Source of the DNA: Clostridia bacterium
GTDB taxonomy: Bacteria; Bacillota; Clostridia; Oscillospirales; Acutalibacteraceae
Reading direction: 5' to 3'
Assembly (NCBI GenBank): GCA_017409265.1
Contig: JAFQSY010000005.1
Span: forward strand, 1-64,000
DNA: 64,000 bases
The notes under the pieces: model-generated
The model's input: only the letters and a program-made list of their open reading frames with translations
The model's database searches: none
What the model was told of the DNA's origin: nothing
Shown here: positions 6,236-14,806 of the stretch, in pieces
Numbering within the stretch: position 1 is the stretch's first letter
How the letters are laid out: every line of letters begins with the position of its first letter
Position numbers and translations under genes: made by a program

Positions 6236-8972
6236 GTCTTATACAGGTTACAGAGTATGCAGGCACGGTGTAATTGAAACTTTCCGAGAATCCGTCAACC
6301 GTAAATTCTTCCATGATACAGTCTTCTTCTGCTCCGAGAATGTTGTCGTTATCAAGGCTGTCACCTGCAACCTGATGAACGGTTGCGGAGGATTTGATAT
6401 CCGCATTCTTAATATCTACGGCAAAAACTCTGCTTGTTTCGGTTGTGTTGACTATTTTAACAATGATATCGCCTGTTTCATCTGTGCTGACAACATGATA
6501 TGCTTCGGCTTCAGCCTCGCTGGCAAAATCATAATCAACATAGAGAACGTCGTCAATGTAGCATTTGACCTGAGTTCCCGAAATAACAATCTTGAGATTA
6601 TAGGTTTTGCCCGTTTCGGCGGTAAAGGGCATCTGTGTGCCGTTTACCTGACCTGTTTTAACTCCGTTTTCAATCTGCTGAAGAGCGGAAACCGTATTGC
6701 CCCAGCCGCCTATATTCCAGAAGTAGCAGTTTTGCTTATCCTTGACGGCAAAGGGAATAATGAAGCCCTCTTCGCCGTCAAGCTTTGTTGCTTCAAGGGT
6801 GTAGGTATAGTCCGACCAATCGTCACAGCCGAAATATGCAACCATACCCGTATCGGAATAGGGCATCCATGTGTTGGTCTGGACAAGCTTGCCCTTTTGA
6901 ATTTTAAAATCCTTGCTGCCGTGAACATTATCCCAATTCCACCAGAAATCAGTAGGCAGGTAGAATTTCTGTTCGCCGAGAACCTCGCCTGTTTCGTTGT
7001 CGGTGATTTTGATGTTGTCAAACTCGGCGGAGGTATACCATGTACCGATGCCGATTCTGCCCTGAAGCGGTTTCTGCTCGATTTTTGCACCGTCAAGCAT
7101 GGATTTGAGAAGCTTTGTGCCTTGGTTTACAGAGAAAAGCTTCTGCACATAGTAGCTTATCGAGCCTGTCACCTGATGGTTATTGAACCATATTAGGTCG
7201 GGTGACCAGTGGGTTGCGGTGAGGTTGCCGAAAAGGGGAGCATAAGCCGCCATTCTGACTATATCGCCGTTGCGTTCAAGTCCCGTCATATATGCAGCTT
7301 CTGCAAGTACTGCACTTAATCGGTTTGACCTTGCGGCGTATTCGCCGAGGAAAACCTGAATGCCGCCGCCGTAGATTGTGTCTGTCATTTCATCAACTGA
7401 GCGTTTGTAATTATTTTCATCGTAGTAGTCTGCGTTTTTGAAAAACCATGAAGGTTCGTTATAGTAATGATGGTCTGTTGCGCCTGCGAAATCGGTGGCG
7501 TTATCCGAATTGCCGAGCTGCTCTTTTGCGTATTCATATGAGGGGAGATACTGACCGCTGTGAGTACCGTCTGATGCACCCGAGGAATAAATCAGCTCAA
7601 GGCCTTCATAGAGTTGGGGGTTTTCTGACTTTGCAGCATTGAATGAATCAAGGAAGGCCTGATAACGCTCAAAATAGACCTCTCCCTCCTGCTCATTGCC
7701 GATGCCGATATATTTCAGCTCAAACGGCTCGGGATGACCGAGAGATGCACGAACTTTACCCCATGTTGAATTTACATCGCCGCGGCAAAATTCGACAAGG
7801 TCGTGCATATCCTGAATATACTGTTTGAACTCATCACTTTCCATGTCAACGGGCCCCCTGCCTCTCATTTGGCAGTAAAGACCGCAGTTGATAACGGGCA
7901 CACCGACTGCGCCGATATCTTCGGCAAGCTGAAAACACTCAAAAAATCCGAGACCGTAGCTCATAAAGCAAGGGTTGGGATCATCAGTTGCGGCAATGTT
8001 TGTCCAAAGATTTATTCCCTGCTTTCTTGCGGCAATATCGCCGTATCCGCCGTCAAATTCAAGCGGCAGACCGTTGCTGCCTGTTGCGATTGAGTCTTTC
8101 CAATTATATGCGGTTTCATAATCATAGCCTTCGATTACGCAACCGCCGGGGAAACGCAGGAATTTCGGTTCAAGCTCCTCAAGTATTTCGCCCAGATCCT
8201 TGCGCATTCCGTTTTTTCTGCCCTTGAAGGTGTCATCGGGGAAGAATGAAATCATATCAAGTGCAATGCTGCCTTTATCTGCAAGCACCTGAAGAGTAAC
8301 ATTTGCAGATGCGGTTTCATCGCATGCAAATGAAAGCTCATATTTTGCCCATTCGTCAGTTATGTTTTCAATTCTGTCTTCACCTACTGTTTTATCACCG
8401 ACGCAGAGCTTTACATAAATTGAGCCTGTATATCCGTCAAGGGCTTTTGCGTAAACGGAGAAATTATATTTTGAATCTTTTTCAACAGCCATTCCGTCAA
8501 GAAAGCCTCGGTTTGCAACGCCTGCGGGGGAATTTGAATTGTTAGCAAAGGTGAGATAGCTTGTGTTGTTTTCATTGAGTGAGGATGATTTATCGTTGAT
8601 AACCTTTAAATCCGCACCGCCGACGGCACTCCACGCATAGAGTGAATCTCCTGCGGCAATTTCAGTGTATTCAAACGAGCGGTTTGCAACCATTTCTGCG
8701 TAAAGTCCGCCATCAGCCGCAAAATTGATATCCTCAAAGAAAATTCCGAAAAGCAGATCGCTGATATCGTGAATTTCATCCTCTGCATCAATTGAGAGAG
8801 AATAGTCCGCAGTCTGTGTATTGTAAGAGGTAACGGTGTTTGCATCGGGTCTGTTTTTGTCGGGAGTGTCCTTATCACCGAAAATTCCGCCCGTGAGTGT
8901 CATTATTGCTGACATTACAACTGCCAATGCTTTTTTAAAAAACTGTAAAATTGCATATTTCATGCGTTTCAC
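6222..8972 (-). CDS. Secreted alpha-L-arabinofuranosidase (GH51-like) with carbohydrate-binding parts
   Basis: Releases arabinofuranosyl side chains from arabinoxylan or arabinan outside the cell. 916 residues: a hydrophobic signal segment after a basic start (about 10-30); the family opening DLLFGIFFEDINF (about 70); a carbohydrate-binding beta-sandwich insert resembling CBM4/9 (about 130-235); FLRFPGGCVIEGY (about 270); acid/base Glu in GIGNEQEGE (about 420); nucleophile Glu in FLGEYAARS (about 541). Between about 650 and 830 lies a jelly-roll of the LamG/3-keto-disaccharide hydrolase type (FDNIKITDNETG, CYFWNIGGWGN), followed by the usual C-terminal beta domain. No sorting motif is seen. 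ATG 8972 has a weak GGAAGG-like site. The phosphatase gene begins upstream and may be co-transcribed. Confidence 0.88.
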   Translation of the reverse strand: MKRMKYAILQFFKKALAVVMSAIMTLTGGIFGDKDTPDKNRPDANTVTSYNTQTADYSLSIDAEDEIHDISDLLFGIFFEDINFAADGGLYAEMVANRSFEYTEIAAGDSLYAWSAVGGADLKVINDKSSSLNENNTSYLTFANNSNSPAGVANRGFLDGMAVEKDSKYNFSVYAKALDGYTGSIYVKLCVGDKTVGEDRIENITDEWAKYELSFACDETASANVTLQVLADKGSIALDMISFFPDDTFKGRKNGMRKDLGEILEELEPKFLRFPGGCVIEGYDYETAYNWKDSIATGSNGLPLEFDGGYGDIAARKQGINLWTNIAATDDPNPCFMSYGLGFFECFQLAEDIGAVGVPVINCGLYCQMRGRGPVDMESDEFKQYIQDMHDLVEFCRGDVNSTWGKVRASLGHPEPFELKYIGIGNEQEGEVYFERYQAFLDSFNAAKSENPQLYEGLELIYSSGASDGTHSGQYLPSYEYAKEQLGNSDNATDFAGATDHHYYNEPSWFFKNADYYDENNYKRSVDEMTDTIYGGGIQVFLGEYAARSNRLSAVLAEAAYMTGLERNGDIVRMAAYAPLFGNLTATHWSPDLIWFNNHQVTGSISYYVQKLFSVNQGTKLLKSMLDGAKIEQKPLQGRIGIGTWYTSAEFDNIKITDNETGEVLGEQKFYLPTDFWWNWDNVHGSKDFKIQKGKLVQTNTWMPYSDTGMVAYFGCDDWSDYTYTLEATKLDGEEGFIIPFAVKDKQNCYFWNIGGWGNTVSALQQIENGVKTGQVNGTQMPFTAETGKTYNLKIVISGTQVKCYIDDVLYVDYDFASEAEAEAYHVVSTDETGDIIVKIVNTTETSRVFAVDIKNADIKSSATVHQVAGDSLDNDNILGAEEDCIMEEFTVDGFSESFNYTVPAYSVTCIRLERN

Positions 8973-8996
8973 CTTCCTTGAATCAAAACAGTAATA

Positions 8997-9470
8997 TCAG
9001 GCATCATCGCCGATGAGTCGGTCGAGAAGAGCTTCGCAGCCGTCATAAATATCGCGGTATGCAATGTCGAATCTGCCGCTGTACCACGGGTCGGCAACAT
9101 CGCCGCCTCTGTCGGTGTAATCCATCAGCTTACGAATTTTGTATTCGGGGTCAGAGCCGAGAATGCGATACATATTGCGAATATTTGCGCTGTCCATTCC
9201 GATGAATAAATCATATTTTTCATAGTCGCTTTTCTTAAGCTGAACGGCGTGCTTTCCTTCACAGGATATGCCGTGCTTTGCAAGCTCCGCTTTCGCAGGA
9301 GGATAAACGGGATTGCCGATTGAGCCCCAAATTTCTTCCGTGCTCGTTGCGCAGGACGAAACGGAAAATTCACCGCCAAGCTTCTGCCGATTTACCATAT
9401 CTCTGAATATAAATTCCGCCATAGGACTGCGACATATATTGCCGTGGCATACGAACATTATTTTTTTCAT
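8997..9470 (-). CDS. Low-molecular-weight protein-tyrosine phosphatase
   Basis: 157 residues. The P-loop CHGNICRS (Cys8, Arg14) follows the first strand, and the general-acid motif DPWYSG lies near residue 127, both as required for LMW-PTPs. These enzymes dephosphorylate protein tyrosines, often of capsule regulators, but no tyrosine kinase is nearby. The gene starts behind AAGGAGC and a TATAAT on its strand; the GH51 gene starts 24 bases after its stop, so the two likely share an mRNA although a functional link is not evident. Confidence 0.93.
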   Translation of the reverse strand: MKKIMFVCHGNICRSPMAEFIFRDMVNRQKLGGEFSVSSCATSTEEIWGSIGNPVYPPAKAELAKHGISCEGKHAVQLKKSDYEKYDLFIGMDSANIRNMYRILGSDPEYKIRKLMDYTDRGGDVADPWYSGRFDIAYRDIYDGCEALLDRLIGDDA

Positions 9471-9552
9471 TGCTCATGCTCCTTGTTTTTGTGACGATAT
9501 TATAGCATATAGTTATCAATTTGTCACGCATAACAAAAATTTTTAAAACTGC

Positions 9553-9581
9553 TTGAAAAGCAGGTCTGATGGCTTTATAAT
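9553..9581 (+). promoter_or_regulatory. Promoter of the papain-like/DUF4186/GH39 unit
   Basis: TTGAAA (9553-9558), 17 bases, TATAAT (9576-9581); the ribosome site CGGAGG and the ATG at 9610 follow. Confidence 0.7.
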
Positions 9582-9609
9582 TATTAAAAACAGAATCGGA
9601 GGCGTTTAA

Positions 9610-10344
9610 ATGAGATTTTCGGGTTTGAAAAAGGTGCTGGCAATGCTGATTGTGCTGACTGTTATATTTTCGGCTGTTCAGACGGCCTTTGCAGAAACGG
9701 ACAGTGGTATTTTTGATGTCGGCACACCGTCCGATATCGGTACTTCGGGAGATGCATCAACGCCGTCCGATGCAGGAACTTCAAGTGATGCGGATAAAGT
9801 CATTGCAAGACTTTCGGTATGCTCCACCATGCCGATTCCCCCGCTTCTCGGGCATATGTTTCTATATGTTGAGAATCTCTCCGATAAGCCCATACAGGTC
9901 GGTCTTTATGAATTGTCTGTCGGCCAAGGCGTATCAATCGGCACTTTTTCGCTCACCGTATGGGACGGCTGGGGAATCTACTATAATGTTGAGGCATTCC
10001 GCGAAAACAAGAAGGACCGAGAAGATATACTTTGGGCAAAGAGCGCAGATATAACCGAAGAAGACCTTGGAGTTTTGAGTAAAAGGCTCACAGGCTATTT
10101 CAACTATTGGGATTTATTCTTTAACTGCACATTTTTTGCTTATACAACATGGAACAGAGTAACGGGTGGATTTTTGGTTCCTCTCTTATTTCCCGTGCTT
10201 TCCCATCTTGTGGTTATGATTGCGGGCGGAGAAAAGGGAACGCTTGATATGTATTATCCCGAGGGAAATCAGGTTTTTCGTCAGAGAGGGTACGGCGATT
10301 CGGCGTATCTTGAGCCCGTCAGACAAGCGACACTTGACGAATAA
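9610..10344 (+). CDS. Secreted protein with a permuted papain-like (NlpC/P60- or LRAT-like) core
   Basis: 244 residues. A signal peptide ends at TAFA (about residue 29). A low-complexity linker of repeated Ser/Thr-Asp-Ala/Ile-Gly units runs to about 60. The core begins GHMFLYVEN (about 79) and later has FFNCTFFAYTTWN (about 174-186). A Gly-His on the first strand and an Asn-Cys opening a helix after a mid-domain gap is the arrangement of circularly permuted papain-fold enzymes (LRAT, YiiX, DUF4105 types), which cut amide or ester bonds or transfer acyl groups. I do not recognise the exact family and the catalytic assignment is inference. The next gene starts one base after its stop. Confidence 0.65.
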   Translation: MRFSGLKKVLAMLIVLTVIFSAVQTAFAETDSGIFDVGTPSDIGTSGDASTPSDAGTSSDADKVIARLSVCSTMPIPPLLGHMFLYVENLSDKPIQVGLYELSVGQGVSIGTFSLTVWDGWGIYYNVEAFRENKKDREDILWAKSADITEEDLGVLSKRLTGYFNYWDLFFNCTFFAYTTWNRVTGGFLVPLLFPVLSHLVVMIAGGEKGTLDMYYPEGNQVFRQRGYGDSAYLEPVRQATLDE

Positions 10345-10345
10345 T

Positions 10346-10708
10346 ATGCAGACGGTAAAAGCAGCTCTCGAAAAGCTCGGGCAGTCAAAGTTCCGTTCGG
10401 GTTTTCATTTGAGCGAAGAAGATAAAAAATATGTTAAAGAAAAAGGGATTGAATCGGTCAGAAAGCATGCGGAGGATTTTATCCGTTCACGGCTTGCACC
10501 TGCGGTTATCCCTAATGACGGAAAGCAGACCCCGATGAAGGGTCACCCTGTTTTTAAGGCACAGCATGCCTGTGCGTGTTGTTGCCGTGGCTGTCTTGAA
10601 AAGTGGTACAAGGTGCCGCAAAGGGTTGAGCTTTCTGAAACTCAGCAGCAAAAAATTGTTAACCTGCTTATGGCATGGATAGAAAAAGAGATGGAGGGAA
10701 AATTATGA
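10346..10708 (+). CDS. DUF4186 domain protein
   Basis: 120 residues, a complete DUF4186 domain. Family marks are FRSGFHLSEEDKKY (about 16-29), the near-invariant RLAPAVIPNDGKQTPMKGHP (about 50-69) and a cysteine cluster HACACCCRGCLEKW (about 74-87) that suggests metal or iron-sulfur binding. Function is unknown. ATG 10346 begins one base after the preceding stop; a longer in-frame reading to 10220 would run through that gene and is rejected. Its stop overlaps the next start as ATGA, so translation is coupled on both sides. A cytoplasmic protein between two secreted ones is odd. Confidence 0.85.
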   Translation: MQTVKAALEKLGQSKFRSGFHLSEEDKKYVKEKGIESVRKHAEDFIRSRLAPAVIPNDGKQTPMKGHPVFKAQHACACCCRGCLEKWYKVPQRVELSETQQQKIVNLLMAWIEKEMEGKL

Positions 10709-12366
10709 AAGCATTTTTTTTGGCACTCATAGCATCGGTAATTGCGTTTTTCGGTACGGTTTCCGATTCGGTTATTGATGCCGTAAATAACTATGAGTTT
10801 ACCGTTGATGTAAGCGAAACGGGCGCGGTTCTTGCAAATCCTGCCAGCAATGTCAATGTCTGGTCGATAGACGGAAACCCGTTTGTCGGTGCAAAAATAA
10901 ATGAGGAAAACAATATTTTTGATTTTGTCAACTATGTTCAGTTCATGCAGTGCACGGGCGGAAATGCTGAAAGAGATTTGTTTGTTGACCCTTATGACAG
11001 AACCGTGCTTGACGATTACGATTTTACCGTTCTCATCGAAAACTGCAGGGGAGTTGTTAATCTCGGTGCAAAGCCGTTTTTAAAGCTCGGAAGCGTACCT
11101 CTTAAGTATTCATCAAAGGCGAATACAGATGCCATGTTCAGCACAAACATCTATCCTCCCGATGATTATAACGTATACTATAATTATATTGCCGCAATTG
11201 CGCAGGCGCTTGTTAATGAATTTGGAAGAGAAGAAGTTCTGACATGGCGTTTCGGAGTCATGACCGAATATGAAAATTCCGCATGGTTTATGGCAAACAG
11301 CGAAACCCCCGAGGATTCAGCCGTTGAGTATTGCAAGCTCTATGATTACACGGTTGCGGCGCTTGAAGATGTTATCGGCGAGGTTTTCGTCGGCGCTCAT
11401 TCAATGACTGTTACAGAGGGCCTTTGGGACGAGGCTTTGTTTATAAAGCATTGCGCAAACGGCACAAACTTTAAAACAGGCAAAACGGGAACACGAATCT
11501 GCTATCTTTCCGCTTCGTTCTATGATTCTGCGCCGGGAGAATTTACTGACGGATACACGCTCCCCGAAACAATTGATTATATCAGGAGAGTTGCCGAAAA
11601 AGAGGGGCTTACAAACCTTATTTACGGTATTGACGAAGGCAGAATTCTTTGTGGTAACGTGAGCGGTACGGACAGCGATGAGCTTCTTTCAAGAACCTGC
11701 GGCTACACATATCAGGCGGCATATGATGCAAGAATATATAAGCAGATGTTTGAGAATGATATCAATTATTTCTCGTCATGGTATTATCTTTCAAACGGAC
11801 TTTTTGAGGGAAACCCGACGGTCAGCTATCATGTTGCAAGGAATGCCGCAAAATTTGGCGGTGCGAAGCTTGCACAGACAAAGATGAGCCGTTTCGGTCT
11901 GCTTTTATGCTCGGAGGTTGATGCGGTTTCGGCTTATGATGAAGAAAACGATACCCTGCGCATTATGGCATACAACTTCAAGAACGATGTTGACTACAAA
12001 GCAAATGCGGATTTGAAATTCAGAGTAAAAGCTCCGCAGCTTGACGGAAAACAGGTAAAGATTACTGCATACATGATTAACGACGACTGCAATTATTTTG
12101 ACGAATGGATTGAGGACAGAGAAAAATACGGAATCGGCGATGACTGTTTTGCCTGGTCACCCGATGATCCACTGCTTGATAATCCAGTAACTCTTTCGAA
12201 TCCCAAGGCAAGAGAGATTTATAAGAATGAGCTTTACGATAAATATACCGAATGCTCAAAGCTTGTTCCGACGGAACAGACGGTAACGGTTGAAAACGGC
12301 GAGATTATTCTTGAAGCATCGCTTGACCCGAATGCGGTTGTGTTTTATGAAATAACTCCTTGTTAA
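10705..12366 (+). CDS. Secreted GH39-like glycoside hydrolase
   Basis: 553 residues beginning with an uncleaved-looking or signal hydrophobic segment (about 3-25). The clan GH-A barrel shows TWRFGVMTEYENSAWF with the candidate acid/base Glu188 and LIYGIDEGRIL with the candidate nucleophile Glu311; a C-terminal beta domain (from about 420) ends in VFYEITPC. GH39 enzymes are beta-xylosidases or iduronidases. The residue before Glu188 is Thr, where the clan normally has Asn, and overall similarity to typical xylosidases looks distant, so substrate is open. ATG 10705 has GGAGGG 5 bases upstream and overlaps the DUF4186 stop. Confidence 0.72.
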   Translation: MKAFFLALIASVIAFFGTVSDSVIDAVNNYEFTVDVSETGAVLANPASNVNVWSIDGNPFVGAKINEENNIFDFVNYVQFMQCTGGNAERDLFVDPYDRTVLDDYDFTVLIENCRGVVNLGAKPFLKLGSVPLKYSSKANTDAMFSTNIYPPDDYNVYYNYIAAIAQALVNEFGREEVLTWRFGVMTEYENSAWFMANSETPEDSAVEYCKLYDYTVAALEDVIGEVFVGAHSMTVTEGLWDEALFIKHCANGTNFKTGKTGTRICYLSASFYDSAPGEFTDGYTLPETIDYIRRVAEKEGLTNLIYGIDEGRILCGNVSGTDSDELLSRTCGYTYQAAYDARIYKQMFENDINYFSSWYYLSNGLFEGNPTVSYHVARNAAKFGGAKLAQTKMSRFGLLLCSEVDAVSAYDEENDTLRIMAYNFKNDVDYKANADLKFRVKAPQLDGKQVKITAYMINDDCNYFDEWIEDREKYGIGDDCFAWSPDDPLLDNPVTLSNPKAREIYKNELYDKYTECSKLVPTEQTVTVENGEIILEASLDPNAVVFYEITPC

Positions 12367-12389
12367 ATTGTGGATTTTCAAAAAACAGC

Positions 12390-12418
12390 TTGCAATATAT
12401 GCAGATATCTTGTAATAT
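12390..12418 (+). promoter_or_regulatory. Promoter of the OPT transporter gene
   Basis: TTGCAA (12390-12395), 17 bases, TAATAT (12413-12418), 41 bases before the ATG. Confidence 0.55.
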
Positions 12419-12459
12419 AAGAAGAATGTTGGTAAAAATACATACAAAAGGAGAAACAT

Positions 12460-14370
12460 ATGCAGGATAACAATCAGTTCAAACCCTATGTTCCCGCAAG
12501 CAAGGTAACGCCCGAATTAACCGTAACATCCGTTGTTATGGGTGTAATTCTTGCGGTTGTTTTCGGTGCGGCAAATGCATATCTCGGTCTGCGTGTCGGC
12601 ATGACGGTTTCGGCATCAATCCCCGCCGCCGTTATCGCAATGGGCGTAATCCGTGTCATTATGCGCAAAAACTCAATCCTTGAAAGCAATATTGTTCAGA
12701 CTACGGGTTCTGCCGGTGAATCACTCGCCGCAGGTGCGATTTTTACTCTTCCCGCTCTTTATCTCTGGGCGGCAGAGGGTAAGATGGAAAAGCCGGGCCT
12801 TGTTGAAATAACTCTTATCGCTCTTCTTGGCGGACTTCTCGGCGTGTTCTTTATGGTGCCTCTTCGCAATGCGCTTATTGTTAAAGAGCATGCAACTCTG
12901 CCTTATCCCGAAGGCACGGCATGCGCCGAGGTTCTTCTTGCAGGTGAAAATGGCGGTTCAAATGCTTCAACCGTTTTTGCAGGCATGGGTTTTGCGGCTT
13001 TCTTCAAGCTTATTATTGACGGCCTTAAGGTTGTTCCGGGAGAAATTTCATTCAGAATCAAGGGCTATGCAGGTGAAATCGGAACACAGATTTATCCTGC
13101 TGTTATGAGTGTCGGCTATATCTGCGGACCGAGAATTTCATCATACATGTTCGGCGGCGGCATTCTCAGCTGGCTTGTGCTCATTCCCATGATTGTCCTT
13201 TTCGGTGAAACCCTTGTTCTCTATCCCGGCGATGCACCCATCGGTGAGATGTTTGCTCAGGGCGGAGCAGGCGCTATCTGGAGCTCGTATATCCGCTATA
13301 TCGGTGCAGGAGCGCTTGCCGCAGGCGGTATCATAAGCCTTATCAAGTCGCTCCCTCTTATTATCCGCACTTTCCGAGATGCAATCAAGGGTATGTCAGG
13401 CGGAACAAATGTCGGTTCTGACCGAACCAATCAGAGCATCAGCATGAAGATAGTTCTTATTGCAATTGCCATACTCACAATTCTTGTGTGGCTTGTTCCT
13501 GCAATTCCCGTTTCGCTTATCGGCGCGGCAATTGTTGTTATCTTCGGATTCTTCTTTGCAACCGTTTCTTCAAGAATGGTTGGTCTTGTCGGCAGCAGCA
13601 ACAACCCTGTTTCGGGCATGGCTATCGCAACTCTTCTTATAGCAACGGTTATTCTTAAAATAACAGGCGATACGGGTGCTCACGGCATGAGAGCGGCTAT
13701 CGCCATCGGTTCAATTATCTGCATTGTTGCTGCTATCGCAGGCGACACCTCGCAGGACCTTAAGACGGGATATCTTCTCGGCGCAACTCCCAAAAAGCAG
13801 CAGGTCGGCGAAATTCTCGGCGTTGTTGCGGCGGCTCTTGCAATCGGCGGTACACTCAATCTTCTTGATTCTGCATGGGGCTTTGGCGGCGATGAGCTTG
13901 CAGCTCCCCAGGCAACACTTATGAAGATGATTATAGAAGGCGTTATGGACGGCAATCTTCCCTGGGGACTTGTTTTCATCGGTGTGTTTATTGCAATCGT
14001 TGTTGAGATTATCGGTATCCCCGTTCTTCCCTTTGCAATCGGTGTTTATCTTCCCGTTCAGCTTAATGCGTGTATTATGGTCGGCGGACTTGTGCGCCTT
14101 GCTGTTGACAAGCTGAAGAAGCCCGAAGAAGACAAGAAGAGAATTACTAACGACGGTATTCTTTTCTGCTCGGGCATGATTGCAGGTGAAGGACTTGTCG
14201 GCATTCTTCTTGCGCTTCTTGCGGTATTCGGAGTTGACAAGGTTATTGACATTTCGGGTTATCTCAACCTTCCCGACGGCGTTGCAAAGGTTGCGGGTCT
14301 TGTTGTTTTCGGACTTGTTATCCTTTCACTTCTTAAGTTCTCCGTATGGAAGAAGCAGAAGAATAAATAA
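12460..14370 (+). CDS. OPT-family oligopeptide transporter
   Basis: 636 residues, about 15-16 membrane helices. The N-terminal family marks TSVVMGVILAVVFGAANAYL and GLRVGMTVSASIPAAV (about 22-60), the NIVQTTGSAGESLAAG segment (about 75-90), ATLPYPEGTACAEVL (about 147-161), AGDTSQDLKTGYLLGA (about 427-442) and a C-terminal LPFAIGVYLPV (about 522) are all classic for prokaryotic OPT proteins, secondary transporters of small peptides or their metal complexes. The start has AAGGAG. A PqqD-like gene follows after 3 bases, so the substrate may be a peptide handled by that protein. Confidence 0.93.
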   Translation: MQDNNQFKPYVPASKVTPELTVTSVVMGVILAVVFGAANAYLGLRVGMTVSASIPAAVIAMGVIRVIMRKNSILESNIVQTTGSAGESLAAGAIFTLPALYLWAAEGKMEKPGLVEITLIALLGGLLGVFFMVPLRNALIVKEHATLPYPEGTACAEVLLAGENGGSNASTVFAGMGFAAFFKLIIDGLKVVPGEISFRIKGYAGEIGTQIYPAVMSVGYICGPRISSYMFGGGILSWLVLIPMIVLFGETLVLYPGDAPIGEMFAQGGAGAIWSSYIRYIGAGALAAGGIISLIKSLPLIIRTFRDAIKGMSGGTNVGSDRTNQSISMKIVLIAIAILTILVWLVPAIPVSLIGAAIVVIFGFFFATVSSRMVGLVGSSNNPVSGMAIATLLIATVILKITGDTGAHGMRAAIAIGSIICIVAAIAGDTSQDLKTGYLLGATPKKQQVGEILGVVAAALAIGGTLNLLDSAWGFGGDELAAPQATLMKMIIEGVMDGNLPWGLVFIGVFIAIVVEIIGIPVLPFAIGVYLPVQLNACIMVGGLVRLAVDKLKKPEEDKKRITNDGILFCSGMIAGEGLVGILLALLAVFGVDKVIDISGYLNLPDGVAKVAGLVVFGLVILSLLKFSVWKKQKNK

Positions 14371-14373
14371 GCC

Positions 14374-14715
14374 ATGAAAAAGAAAAACGATACTAATTAT
14401 CTCGATAAAATTCCCGTTCATCCCGATATTCTCTGGAAAACGGATGAAAACGGAATAGTGACCCTTGAAATTGAGAATAAGGGCGCTATGAACAGAATTG
14501 CGCAGAAGCTTTTCAAAAAACCGAAAATCAGCTACATTCATCTTGATAAAACGGGTAGCTTTGTCTGGCCGCTTATTGACGGAAAAAGGAGCATTGCAGA
14601 CCTTGCAAAGGATGTTGATGAGCGTTTCGGTGAAGAGGCGCATCCGCTTTATGAAAGACTTGCACAGTTTTTTAAAGTGCTTGACAGCTATAAATTTATA
14701 GATTGGGTTGAATGA
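14374..14715 (+). CDS. PqqD-family peptide chaperone-like protein
   Basis: 113 residues. The central winged-helix signature FVWPLIDGKRSIADLAKDV (about 65-83) followed by a helical YERLAQFFKVLDSYKFI tail matches PqqD/RRE proteins, which present precursor peptides to radical-SAM and other RiPP enzymes. No radical-SAM enzyme or precursor peptide gene is in the window, so here it is an orphan attached to the OPT transporter (3-base gap, ribosome site within the transporter's end). It might act on transporter cargo or be a regulator; that is inference. A terminator follows at once. Confidence 0.85.
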   Translation: MKKKNDTNYLDKIPVHPDILWKTDENGIVTLEIENKGAMNRIAQKLFKKPKISYIHLDKTGSFVWPLIDGKRSIADLAKDVDERFGEEAHPLYERLAQFFKVLDSYKFIDWVE

Positions 14716-14720
14716 TAAAA

Positions 14721-14746
14721 ATCCTCGGTTTTTCAAAACCGAGGAT
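14721..14746 (+). terminator. Rho-independent terminator
   Basis: ATCCTCGGTT pairs with AACCGAGGAT around TTTCAA and is followed by T7, closing the OPT-PqqD operon. Confidence 0.92.
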
Positions 14747-14806
14747 TTTTTTGTTGCAATATTTTCATATTCGTGTTAATTTAATAGTGTAGAAAGGGGT
14801 AATAAA

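Noticed and set aside
5991-7196. 401-codon rightward reading frame opposite the secreted GH51 gene
   Set aside because: It is antisense to a clear glycosidase, starts inside a terminator, has no ribosome site and shows no recognisable family.
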